A stretch of 21,454 nucleotides of DNA, taken from positions 210,960 through 232,413 of the forward strand of contig NW_003145286.1 of NCBI RefSeq assembly GCF_000003605.2, read 5' to 3'. A program made the position numbers and the translations under genes. Source of the DNA: Saccoglossus kowalevskii (taxonomy: Eukaryota; Hemichordata; Enteropneusta; Harrimaniidae). Below, piece after piece: positions 9,136 to 19,746 of the stretch. The notes under the pieces were generated by a model, which saw nothing but the letters and a program-made list of their open reading frames with translations, searched no databases and was not told the DNA's origin. Each line of letters opens with the position of its first letter. The stretch's first letter is position 1.

Positions 9136-10654
9136 GCATATTTCCCTTTTGTATATTATTTTGGTATCACAAAGGTCATTTTGGGTCGGTACAAAGAAAA
9201 TATCAAAACTGTAGCTGATATTGACTCCTTCACTGTCTACAGTATGTTTTAATATTACTAACAGCCAATATACAAAAATCTTTGTTTAAAAGCTAATATA
9301 TACACTATTAATAAGTAACCACCTTATTAATGTTTCAATTTAAAAATGGGTCATTATTGTTTTAATTTCAAACTCTATCTACTTATATCAATATATGCGT
9401 TTATTTTCATATTTGTATAGAAATTACATTCAGAAATGTTAGTATAGTATGTTTAGTTGCATAACAGATGCAAAATGTGTTTACTATTTATTATAATTGT
9501 ACAAAGGATGTTGTTTTTACTATTTTAGCCAATATGAGGATTCCAGCGGTAGATCCAAGCATATGCACACAATTGTGTGATTGTCAGATTTAATAAAAAC
9601 CAAACCGAACAAGCTTCTAATTTCAGGAGCAAATAAGTGCCATTCTCGTAAAATGTATCGGAGATGGAATGTTTGAATTTGCATTTTTTACAGTTAAGAT
9701 ATAAAAAAAATATGGATTATACTTTCATTCTAGGTCCATAGACCCTGAGTCTATGCTAGGTCTTAACTATTGTTATTAGTACGCACATCGTAAAATTAAC
9801 TATTTTGATGGCATCTCTCTCTCTGCTGCATGGGCTACTTATTATACCTGAAAACTTTGTGCATACAAATTTCCACTCAAAGTAGAAAAAATGAAAGGAT
9901 AGCACGTACATGGCTGACCAACTGATAAGTTTAAACTCGTTTAAAAGAATAATACAAATTAGTAATATTGGTTTGTATTAGTGGTGTTTAGTATTTTGAT
10001 TAGTTGCTATGTGACATTGTCGTAAGTGTCAGAAATGAGGTGATGACACTTTTTGCCGTTTTCAATCCTCTACCGTGTTATTTTACCATGGAACGTGACT
10101 CTAGACCATTGCCGATCCAATAAACCTTCGCGTTACGTCACATGAAATTTCACTGAAAAAATAGGCAGGAAAATTCTGGCAATGATCAAATTTAAATAAT
10201 TGTAAATATTCAGTGAATCTATAATGAGATATGACCGATACACTCAATTTCATGAAGGCATAAATAGCTTTTATGAAAATTTATAAAATATTTCAAGGCT
10301 TCACTGGCGATGGCTATAATTACCCATGATTCCTTGTGGTTTTCGGTTCAATCATTGGACAATTTACTGCCATGTAAGCGTAAGATATTATATAGAGATG
10401 ATATGTATCTGCTAAATCGTGATTGGTCAATTTTTTTTCAATTGTCATTTGAAATATATAAATATTTCCCATATTAAACATTCATGAAACAAAATATTTC
10501 TTAACAAAAAGTGGTTTACAATATTCTGATAAGAATTCATTTTTCTGGGTTATTGAAGGAGACATTGCTTGGACCTATATAAATGTAGATTGTGAAAAAC
10601 AAACCTGAAACCACAAAATGATGCTCAATAATATCAATGAATACATGGAATGTT
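9136..10654. other. Intergenic DNA downstream of TTLL11, nothing recognised
   Basis: AT-rich sequence with a slightly more GC-balanced patch at about 10020-10145. No exon, repeat array or RNA gene could be supported. It ends at the TTLL11 poly(A) signal. Confidence 0.5.
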
Positions 10655-10660
10655 TTTATT
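10655..10660 (-). promoter_or_regulatory. Candidate poly(A) signal of TTLL11
   Basis: The forward strand reads TTTATT, that is AATAAA on the coding strand, only 11 nt after the TAA stop (10674-10672). If used, cleavage would give a 3'UTR of only a few tens of nucleotides. Other hexamers further downstream could be used instead. Confidence 0.5.
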
Positions 10661-10671
10661 CCCAGCTACTA

Positions 10672-13600
10672 TTAATTCTCCAGACCTTGCATCTGCTTAC
10701 GTACTTTCAAGTATTCATTGCTGTCTTGTACACGAGGCAGTCTGCGTACACGCGGTCTACGTTGCGGTGGCCAGACAATGCCGGCATTAAGGTGACACTC
10801 GCACAGATCGAGCAGAGATACCACCTTTTCCTGCAGAGTGATGCCGCGAAATTTGCGGTAGGCGATAACAGAGAAGGCTTCAACAAATCCATCAAAGCAG
10901 AGTCCTGATATTCCATCAGGGTTCATGGCATTCCATTTCCTAACCATGTCTATAAATAGAATGTCTACAGAAGCAGTGCTTAATCCAAACGTACACAGTT
11001 TACATCTCCTGCAAATAAAAGTGCAATCATGGTTGTAAAAATAACTTTTATTTAATTAACAATGAGGAGATATAAATTTAAGCTCTATGAAGTTTATTGA
11101 AACTTTGAGGTTTGAAAACTAGACAACCATTTGAGTTTCCTCTTCAGATTAAAAACACACACCTGAGTTTATCACTTTCTGATCCCCCACACCCCTGTCC
11201 TGACAGCATACAGATTTGCAATCGCTTACATCGTGACTCATACTAGTGTCAGGCTACGTGACAAGTAAAAATCCTCAAAGCTAGAGAAAGTTTGAGACTT
11301 AGTAATTAGTTTTGCATCTAGCTGCGCAATACATTGTTTGAGATGAATTCTATAAATATAAATATAAATAAAATTAATAAATTATCTTATTTAAAACTTG
11401 TTAAACAAAATGACTGACATTCAGTCATCTTCTATCTGATAGTACTTGTCCATATTGAGAGATATTGCTCCGGAAAATAATTAATTAAAACAAAATGGCC
11501 ATCGGGCAACCATTTTTTTTATCGGATAGTCAAACCAATACAACTAATGACATAATTTATAATGAATATATAAAATTTGAACATAATCAGTCAATGCATG
11601 TAAGAACCGCATTCATTAAAACAAAATGGCCACCAATCAGCTATTTTGAATCTGATTTGAAAAACAAAATCAAGTGTATCAGGAACCCATAATGCCTGAT
11701 GTATGTACCAAATTTGAACAAAATCCATCCATAAAAGACCAAGATATGGTTCTAGAATGCCAGAAATGCTTAATTTTTTGATGATTTTTTAGCACAAAAA
11801 TGCCTACCATTCGGCCATTTTTAATTGGATCATTAAATCAATACATCTGTATATCTATGTCATGATGTATAATGACTATATAAAATTTAAACATAATCAG
11901 TCAAAACATTGCAGAGATAGCACTAGAAACGCATTCATTAAAACAAAATGGCTGCCAGTCAGTCAATTTGATGCGATTTGAAAAACAAAATGACAGGCGC
12001 ATCATCGTCCTATAATGTCAAATGTATGTACCAAGTTTGAACAAAATCCATCTGTAAACAGCCGAGATCCGGTTCCGAAATGCTTGAATTCATAGCTATT
12101 CCAGTAACTCAACTTTTCATAAATGAACCATTTTAAAAGTTTTGTGTGCACCTTCTTGATACATCATAGTGAAGAGTGGTCCAGACTCAGTATGAGTACT
12201 GTAAAACCATTTATTTTCACTATTTTGTTATCTTGAGCATATTCACCGTGTTTTAATTTGACAAATTTGTTAGAAAAACAATGAGTTTTATTGTTATTTT
12301 ACATATTCAACTTTTCATAAATGAACCATTTAATGAGTTTTATTGTTATTTTACATATTTAGCATATTTTACTTATCAGCGAAAATTACAAAATGTACAA
12401 GCACATCAGAGTACTCCTGGTTCCTAGAAAACTTTTTCTCGCTGGATCTACGCTTCACTTGAAATGTATGCATCATGTAAGTGTAAGTGCTTTTGATACT
12501 TTCAGATCTGCCACGTTATGAAGTTTGGAGGATTTTTTATTTTGTGTGCCAGAATACATACTTTTATAATGATATAACTCACACACGATAAACATAGCGA
12601 GAAAATAGACCCCTCGTATCAGAATTCCTGATATTCTCATATTAACCCTTTAAGATATTTTCCCTGTCCAAAACTCAGAGAATTTTTTTTCACATTTTGT
12701 GATCAAAAAGTTCTTTTCATCAACATATTTTGTGGAAGGAGCAGACTTTACAAAATCGTTTTGTTGATAGTGCCAAAAGTTGACAATGGCACTCACAAAG
12801 GTAACCTCAAATTACAAACCTTGTAAATGTTCTGAAACCTGTCGCTCCCATTCTCAATCCTCCTCGTACTCCCAAGAAGTGATTAAAAAGAAACGCGATC
12901 CTCTCCAGGATCCTCACAAATTCGTATTGTTCTCCATATTTGGCAGGGAATAACTCTTCCAGACAGGATTCCTTTTGTTTCCGATGCCTCGGTGATTTAT
13001 TTTCATCTAAATCCAGTTGTGACACTTCAACTGTGATTTCATCGGGGTCAGTACTGTTTGGTCTTGCTGATATAGAGGCACTCCTAAATAATCAGAGACA
13101 ACAAAACAAAATATAGTATTTACAAAACAAAAAGTTTGAATCAATGAAACAACAACCAACGATGGTAAATGAATTTTTCTTTTTTCGATTTTAATATCCA
13201 CAAATATAGTGTCCTCTTAGTCGATATATGATGCATCACTGCAGAGATTTGTTGTGACGCACAAAACTATGCTATTAACCTGGTAGGAAGTCATTAATTA
13301 ATTACATTAATTAAATATTAATTAATCAATTAATTAAATTAAGTCAATATGGGAAATTTGAAGACGCACTGTGCGACGACCACCACCCTTTAATATAGAA
13401 ATATTAGAATTTGTAATTTGGATAACTGATATTTAAACAAAATAATTGTAAAAACATAGGAAGTCTGCTACTAAAAGAGTTTACTTTTTCAAATTAGTTT
13501 GATGACACTCCGTGCTTTAGTTGATGACACTCCGTGCTTTAGTTGATGACACTCCGTGCTTTAGTTGATGACACTCCGTGTTGTATGTAGGAACCCATAG

Positions 13601-15885
13601 AAATTTTCAGCGCTGCCAAATTTTATGATTTTCTCAGATTTGTGAAAATTTGTTTCTTCAATAATTAAAGCAGTTTAGAGTAGTTACCGGGACATGGACT
13701 TGTTAATCTTAGACTTAGTCAGTACAGAAGTAATAATTATAGCTAATGATTGAATGAAATAAACTACCAGTGAATCTCAATGAGTGAATTATTGAACATT
13801 GTGGTTTCAACACCAAATTCAATCAAGGTAAACCCAAAGATATAGATCATCAAGATTTCATAAAAAATATGTGAATATATAAAAAATAATATTGACTATT
13901 TGATGTATTTTTGCTGTTTTTCTATTACTGAATTTTGTTTACATACATATTTCAATGTTTTTTTTATTATTATTATTTGTTCTGTATTGTGAAGTCATTG
14001 GACTATGTTAGGACCCACTGTGAAATCAGACCTGGCCAGAATGTGCTGTTCTTGTTTTGAATACTGTTAAAACACTTCATTTTAACTGAATCAATGAAAT
14101 TAGCGAAAAATAAATTCCAAGCAAAAGTATTTTACAGTTTAATAAATAAATAAAATAAATATTTTCCAACAGTGTATGATATTATTAACAAAGAGTTTCT
14201 GCACTTACTTTGTAGTAATTCTTCTCACTGGTTTAACTAGTCGCAAAGTATCTTTGACGAGTGGTATCTTGATCTCTTCATCTACTGGACTGATCAAGTT
14301 CTCGTATACACCGGGAGCAACTTCGTGATCGTAGTCTAATCTGTAGCTCGGATTAGCATTGATCTCCAGTAGATATGGCTTTAAATCTGAGCTTAATAAT
14401 ATATCTAAACCTAAAATCTGAATAACAGAAATGATATGATATTATTATAAATATGTTTTTTTAAATTTTTATTTTAAAATTCGATTTGATTTGAAAACTT
14501 AATCAAGCTGAGAGATCCTAATTTCAGCTAATTTCTATCTGGTTCATTTGAGAAACCAATAACAGTTTTCAATATGAAAAGCTTATAATATTAATAATAA
14601 AAGCATTCTTGTGTTTACATAATATGTTTTTATTTTATGTTAAAATGTTATGATACATGTATCCACATGCAAACACATGTTCGGATTTTGTGAGAACAAG
14701 CAATTGTTGTTTACACATACTATATGTAGCATGGACCGACAGTTTCTGGAAATGAACCCTAATTTTTGAGCCAACAGACAAAATTTAAGTAAATTTTCAG
14801 TTTTTACTAAAAAATTTGGCTATTTTTGCCCCAATCTTCTGAATGAAAATGCAGACTATAAACAGGACTATTTTGTGAATTTGTGATGAAAAGGGGGAAC
14901 TGGTGGTGAAACGATTAAATAATTAGTTGAAATGCAATATTTAGCAATTTAATTATTTAACGACAGATAGCCGAAATGATGGGCAAAAAAAAGTGTCAAC
15001 TCACTGGTTTAATATTACAATTTAATTAATGTGAATAAGATTTGTGAAAAAGTTTTCCCCCTTACAATTAGTAATTTATGAATGAACCCTTGAAAAAAAC
15101 AAAACAAATAAAGACAAAATATGTCATTAAGTTTTGTCTTTAAATAAAGAAATAAAAGGTAGTAAATTTGAATTTTAATACCTGAAAACACGATGGCATT
15201 GACTTTCCTGACGACAGCTCTGCATGCATTTGTACCTTCAACTCTGGTATTAACGCAAGGATTGTTTTACAGATGACCTTCTCAATATCTTTACATAACT
15301 GGGAAATATCGACTCCTTTCTCCTGGAGCAAAGCCCACATACTGGTCATGGTTCGTTTGCTACCTTTGGCAACGTTATCAGCATGAATGAAATTATCGCT
15401 ATGTTTGTTCAAACTATAGTTCGTTAAATGCATATACGTATGATGTAAATTCTTCATGGACGGAGCTTGGTATTGTTCAGTACAGAACCTGGCCATTCCC
15501 TCTTTGCATAGGTAGAATTTCAATGGATCTAGACTCGTCAGCACCACATAGATTCTCAAATCAAATTTCTTGCGCTCCACTAGCAATGGATTTGAGATAT
15601 ATTCCTGTACGACTGCCGAACGAACCATCCCAATTGATGTAATCGACTGAGGATTGTTTAGTAAATAGATTCCTTCTCCTTGTGCCCCGTCATCTGGTTT
15701 GACGATGAAAAAACGTTTCTGTTTCGGGGTTTCTTTGGCCATGCTCGCAACTTCTGCTGCAAAGTGGTGGTACTGGTCGGGTAGAATCCATGATCGAGGA
15801 TAAAAATCATACTCATCAGGAAACAGATTTCTCATTTGACCCATGATTCTCGTTAATGATACTTTTCGAACAATTTCCACCATTC
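10672..15885 (-). CDS. TTLL11: Tubulin polyglutamylase TTLL11-like, catalytic domain and C-terminus (last 4 coding exons)
   Basis: TTLL11 adds glutamate side chains to tubulin in cilia and spindles using ATP. Exons on the minus strand: 15885-15182, 14417-14209, 13083-12820, 11008-10672. All joins are GT-AG and phase-consistent, giving 503 residues plus TAA. Counting M at 15883 as residue 1: TTL-family ATP-grasp motifs VKPDDGAQGEGI (61-72), QEYIS (93-97), FDLRIYV (107-113), HLTNYSLN (152-159) and metal-binding LEINANPS (251-258). So the catalytic core appears intact. Subfamily call: RFCTEQYQ, GSKRT, PELKV, TCFQ-like SCFQ, LGLDILL, GATGFRTF, SVDILFIDMVRKWN, FVEAF and SLLDLCE match TTLL11 from memory better than TTLL6/13. 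The basic tail PPQRRPRVRRLPRV precedes the stop. The first exon starts inside a codon (two bases, GA), so upstream exons exist. I could not find one ending in the expected NKFPG-type sequence before 21454. The introns carry family B and C repeats. Confidence 0.92.
11484..12095 (-). repeat. Dispersed repeat family C, tandem pair in TTLL11 intron
   Basis: Two diverged units follow one another with offsets of 310-322 bp. ATTCATTAAAACAAAATGG lies at 11611 and 11933, and TATAAAATTT, ACATAATCAGTCA near 11569 and 11879. Also shared are TTTGAAAAACAAAAT, ATGTATGTACCAA and TTTGAACAAAATCCATC. A further AAAACAAAATGGCC starts the block at 11487. The strand shown is that of the host gene; the element's own orientation is unknown. 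A weaker relative is at 18000-18205. Confidence 0.85.
12197..12220 (+). repeat. TACTGTAAAA-type MITE end fragment
   Basis: TACTGTAAAACC followed by ATTTATTTTCAC closely resembles the left terminus of the element at 17776-17969. No partner inverted terminus was found nearby, so this is a solo end or fragment within a TTLL11 intron. Confidence 0.5.
12280..12362. repeat. 52-bp tandem duplication in TTLL11 intron
   Basis: ATGAGTTTTATTGTTATTTT and the following ACATATT occur at 12281 and 12333. Between them lies CAACTTTTCATAAATGAACC plus ATT, which also occurs about 200 bp upstream near 12110, so part of this block had already been copied once. Confidence 0.85.
13290..13342. repeat. TTAATTAA-rich simple repeat
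   Basis: About 50 bp composed almost entirely of interleaved TTAATTAA/ATTAATTA palindromes, in the TTLL11 intron 13084-14208. Likely a low-complexity sequence able to form hairpins. Confidence 0.8.
13495..13583. repeat. 22-bp minisatellite, four units, in TTLL11 intron
   Basis: The unit GATGACACTCCGTGCTTTAG plus TT is repeated at 13500, 13522, 13544 and 13566. The units are identical except that the last diverges after CTCCGTG. Near-identity implies recent expansion. The sequence is unrelated to the INTS5 22-bp repeat although the period is the same. Confidence 0.96.
14063..14138. repeat. 76-bp MITE-like palindromic element in TTLL11 intron
   Basis: It begins ACTGTTAAAACACTTCATTT and ends AAAAGTATTTTACAGT. 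The reverse complement of the right end (ACTGTAAAATACTTTT) matches the left end with few differences. The right half also contains AAAAATAAATTCC, matching the inner terminal sequence of the larger element at 17776-17969 in inverted orientation. It appears to be an internally deleted relative. Confidence 0.65.
14744..14900 (+). repeat. Dispersed repeat family B, copy 2 (TTLL11 intron)
   Basis: Collinear with 5791-5938 in the same orientation on the forward strand. Differences are mostly single substitutions plus small insertions near the end (extra GAATTTGT before GATGAAAAG). It lies inside the 14418-15181 intron, antisense to the TTLL11 transcript. Confidence 0.85.
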
Positions 15886-16150
15886 CTAAGATTGAAAAAA
15901 AATTGAAAAACGTACATTATCTTGTGATAAGTAATAAGATGCAAAGTCATTTCAACTCATGACTTTTTGGGAGATTTTGTGTACCATTGAAGTACAGCAT
16001 ATATTTGTACAATACATCACTGATCCAAAGCTTCGTCCACATACGATGAATCGGCATACGGGCAATCTTGTAGTTGCGAAAAATGTTGTCAATTTATTTG
16101 AGTCACAGAAAATACCTAGTGCATATCAATGTTATGTTTCATAAGTTTTC

Positions 16151-16222
16151 GACTCCCGTGTGCAAAGCACAAAAGGGAGTCCTTGCAGTTACCCTGTCTG
16201 TATGTCTGTATGTATGTATGTA
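16151..16222. repeat. Nested hairpin followed by a CTGTATGTATG microsatellite
   Basis: GACTCCC at 16151 pairs with GGGAGTC ending at 16181. Inside, GTGC and GCAC form a second arm around AAA. A short spacer with TTACCC is followed by a TCTGTATG/TATG run (16197-16222). The block stands immediately upstream of the degenerate ~150-bp repeats and looks like a defined element end. Confidence 0.8.
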
Positions 16223-16229
16223 ACTTATT

Positions 16230-17425
16230 TTGTTCCACCGTTATCTCAAGAACCACTAATCAAATTTTGGTGAAACCTGGTACATAGATGCTCTGAACTA
16301 GTGCGCAGATTTGATTAGTTTTGGGTAAAAATCTATGAATATTAATTATCTAATTTGAATGATAATTAACTGTTTTCAAGCTGTTCCATGACTGTTCCAC
16401 TGATATTTGAAGAACCACTCACTGGATTTCAATGAAACTTGGCACATGGATGCTCTGAACTAATGTGCAGATTTGATTAGTTTTGGGTAAAAATCTGTTA
16501 ATATTATTAATAACCTAATTTACATAATGATTAATCAATTTTCGGCTTTTCCACTGATATCTCAAGTACTAGTCATAACATTTCAATAAAACTTGGTACA
16601 TAGATGTCATATGACACTGCACAGACCTGGTAGTGTTTAGGGTAATATCAGTACATATTAATTACCTAATTTGCATAATTAATTAAATTTCAGCTTTTGA
16701 TATTTCGAGTAGTAATGATCACATTTCAATGAAACTTGGTACATAGTTACTTGAGGACTGTGCAGAGACCTAATTAGTTTTTGGGTAAATATTTGTGCAT
16801 ATTAATCACCTTATTAGCATAATTAGTTAATTTTCAGCTTTTCACCTGATATCTCAAGTACTAATCATCTAATCATCACATTTCAATGAGACTTGCTACA
16901 TTTTCTAGGACTATGCAGAGACCTGATTAATTTTGGGATAAATAATTGTGCCTATTAATTACCTAATTTGCATAATTAGTTAATTTTTTGCTGTTCTATG
17001 GCTGTTGCACTGATGTCTACAAACCACTCATTGGATTTCAATGAAACTTTTAAAGAGTACCCATCACATTTCAATGAACCTAGGACTATACACCATATTA
17101 GTTTTTGGTAAATATGTATATTTTTAATCAATTAATTAACATAATTAATACTGATATCTCAAGTATTGATCATCACATTTGAATAAAACTTGGTACATAA
17201 ATGCTCTAGGACAATAGACAGTCTGATTAATTTTGGGTAAAAATCTGTTCATATTAACTCTCTAATTAGCATAATAATTAATATTTTTTGGGTTCTAATC
17301 ACATTTCAATGAAACTTGGTACATTGTGCAGACCTTATTAGTTTTACACTTAAATCTGTTCATATCAGTTACCTGATTTACATAATTGGTTTTCAGCTAT
17401 TCCATCAATATCTCAAGTACAAGTA
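16230..17425. repeat. Degenerate ~150-bp tandem repeats, about 8 units
   Basis: Each unit has an order of landmarks: TATCTCAAG, ATCACATTTCAATGAAACTT, GGTACATAGATG, TGCAGA, GATTAGTTTTGGGTAAAAAT, CATATTAATTACCTAATTTG, CATAATTA, TTTTCAGCTTTTCC. The AAACTTGGTACAT-like landmark lies near 16273, 16435, 16590, 16732, 16887, 17042, 17187 and 17310, that is spacings of about 123-162 bp. The copies are well diverged and shortened by deletions, so the array is old. No coding signal. Confidence 0.9.
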
Positions 17426-17775
17426 ATTTTGAATTCATTTTTAATGTGTCTTCAATACTCTCAGGACACAGGAGTTCTTTCTAAGCTTTCTTTGATCTGA
17501 TTTAAAATTCATTTTCGGAATGTTTCAGTCTTACCAGTCACCTGAATCAAATTAAGTTTTCCAAAATCGCTGATGCCTATTCATGAACATAATGTAAAAT
17601 TGAGAAGATAGTGTGAATCAGTAAACTTTGTTTCACTGAATGGTGGAAATGCATGATTTTGAATCCTAATAAAAAACCAAAATGTCATTCACAAATGTAT
17701 ACACCAGGATTGAATACTACGTTGTCATTGTCATACCAAGATCATTTTTAAGGTTTAAAATGAATGGCATCTGGC

Positions 17776-17969
17776 TACTGTAAAATACTTTATTTTAGGT
17801 GGAATTAATTTTCACTGAAAAGACTTTCTGGTTGTTTTGTATGGAATTTATTTTCACTGATTTCACTGATCAAATATAGGAACAACTGTATATCCGCTGG
17901 ATTCTATTTTCACTGGATCATTCCCGCAGTGAAAATTAATTCCAATAGAAAATAAAGTATTCTACAGTA
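17776..17969. mobile_element. Non-autonomous MITE with ~40-bp terminal inverted repeats and TA flanks
   Basis: The left end reads CTGTAAAATACTTTATTTT, then GGAATTAATTTTCACTG. The right end is its inverted copy (CAGTGAAAATTAATTCC, then AAAATAAAGTATTCTACAG). The arms differ by one substitution plus a short variable patch. TA flanks both sides, consistent with Tc1/mariner-type TA insertion. GGAATTNATTTTCACTG-like blocks also occur internally at 17843-17859 and 17899-17915. No transposase is encoded. Confidence 0.85.
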
Positions 17970-17999
17970 TCTTTAATTGGATAATAAAACAAAGGCATG

Positions 18000-18205
18000 T
18001 GCATACATGTGACATGATGTATGAAGTTTGTGTGAAAGTTCAAGGCATTCAAGGGACAGGCTCCGAAATAGCATTCAGTAAAATAAAACAACCATCACTA
18101 GGCCATTTTGAATCCAATATGCAAAATAAAGATCATCAAGATTCCATGTGCCATTGTGAATACGTACATGACAGATTTGTTATGATTAAAAGGTACTGCC
18201 ATATG
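18000..18205. repeat. Diverged copy of dispersed repeat family C
   Basis: GATGTATGAAGTTTG, then GCATTCAGTAAAATAAAACA, CCATTTTGAATCC, GCAAAATAAAGATCATC correspond in order to landmarks of 11484-12095 (GATGTATGTACCAAATTTG, GCATTCATTAAAACAAAATG, TATTTTGAATC, AAAAACAAAATCAAGTG). Similarity is clear by eye but weaker than between the two units there. Confidence 0.6.
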
Positions 18206-19370
18206 TCCAGCTTAAATCAGCCGCGATGCGATCGCTATGAAAACAGCCACGATGCGATTGCTATGAAAATCAGCCACGATATATAATATATAATATATAT
18301 ATAATAAGTTAATATTTCTAGAGATTTTGACTTTTGCCAGATGCATTTTCCAACTTTTTCCTTGAAGGTTTGTACACCGACAATGTTTACTTGTTTGGCA
18401 ACTTTGTTGTTTCTGTGGTAGTTTTGAATGAACATCGGATACCCACATGAAAGAAAACGTTCATTTCTATTTCTGGTTCTGATTGCCAGATGATGATTGG
18501 TATATAAGGCAAATATATTGAAAATATACACAAGTTGATGCCTAGACAACTGTGACCTCTCATGCATCACTAGTAATGTCTCAGAGGAATCTTTTGCAGC
18601 ATGCATCCCACAAGAATATGTTAAAGTATATTGTATATCTCAAGATCTTCCATAAGTGTGCAACTTCATTGAATTATTCATGTGATTAAAAAGTTAATAA
18701 CTAAAAACAAACGTGGCATGCATTATATGAAAGTCAATGCCACATTGCTAGTCTGTCTATTACTATTCATAGTTTTAAACAAGCTAAATGCACGCATGTC
18801 TGAGATACACGTGTGGATGTACATATAAGCATAGCAGCCAAATTTTCGGAAGAATTGTTATTAAACGTAGACTGCATGTCCCAAGTAGGTGTAATAAATA
18901 CTGAAGAGTTCACATGAATTTGAAGTTCATTAAGTAAACATCCACAAGAATTGGACTTGCATGATAATGGCAACTATTTAGTAGATTTGTAACAATGTAC
19001 ACTGTGCTGTGCTGGTACTTATACCTTGTAGCAAATTAAGAGATAATACATGACAACAATCAGTCATGACTACATACAATGTGTATTACTAGTATTCAGG
19101 AGTAATTCCCAGCAATCACTGCTATTGTTGATATATAACAATGCAACTTATCCCCTAAAGTAGTAATTCCAATCAATAACCTCACTTACGTTCTGATACA
19201 ACAGAGTGTCCATAATAAGAACCTTTGTGTTTACCATAGCAACCGAGAGACATGTCTCGAGGCAGTTTTTTATGTTCGAGGGTGAGGGTATGTGCATGCT
19301 CAATAAACTACATGACGTGACATACAAGCTGTCACGATAATTATCTATCAAACAAAGTTAACCTCATGCT
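18206..19370. other. Probable intronic or upstream DNA, nothing recognised
   Basis: Contains a short AT run at 18282-18308. A GTAAGT-like donor on the minus strand near 19183 sits beside an open frame (19148-19351), but its translation shows no TTL-family motif, so I do not call an exon. Other open frames lack recognisable domains. Confidence 0.5.
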
Positions 19371-19373
19371 TTA

Positions 19374-19746
19374 ATTTATTTCAGAAACATAAACATTATG
19401 ATGAATAGTCGTTAGAGTAATGAACTCAAAATCAATTGACCACATGACCAACAATATTTGATTTGGTGTCAATATTGGTATTGTATTAATTATCCATAAA
19501 ATAAGTTTAATTAATTGCCAATACATAAACATCACAGTGAATAGCTGTTATAATAATGGACTCAAAATTAATTGACCACATGACCACCAATATTTGATTT
19601 TGGTGTCAATATTGGTATTGTATTAATTATCCATAAAATAAGTTTAATTAATTGCCAATACATAAACATCACAGTGAATAGCTGTTATAATAATGGACTC
19701 AAAATTAATTGACTACATGACCACCAATATTTTATTTTGGTGTCAA
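19374..19746. repeat. 137-bp tandem repeat, about 2.7 copies
   Basis: ATAAGTTTAATTAATTGCCA recurs at 19501 and 19638. CATAAACAT, GAATAG, ACTCAAAAT, AATTGACCACATGACCA, CAATATTTGATTT and GGTGTCAATATTGGTATTG recur in order from 19388, 19525 and 19661. The second and third copies are nearly identical; the first is more diverged. The third is cut off after GGTGTCAATT at the start of an unexplained open frame. Confidence 0.95.

Noticed and set aside
8730-9252. Repetitive open frames over the 33-bp array
   Set aside because: Product of a stop-free unit whose length is divisible by three; no domain, and no splice or start context.
10618-10908. Forward open frame opposite the last TTLL11 exon
   Set aside because: Antisense shadow of a conserved, in-phase TTLL11 exon.
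18235-18606. 123-codon minus-strand open frame
   Set aside because: Looked briefly like a transposon protein (His/Arg-rich segment), but no motif could be matched and it begins in simple AT repeats.
19148-19351. Possible upstream TTLL11 exon with a GTAAGT-like donor near 19183
   Set aside because: The donor-like site is good, but the translation lacks any TTL-family N-terminal motif, and no matching acceptor or phase was established.
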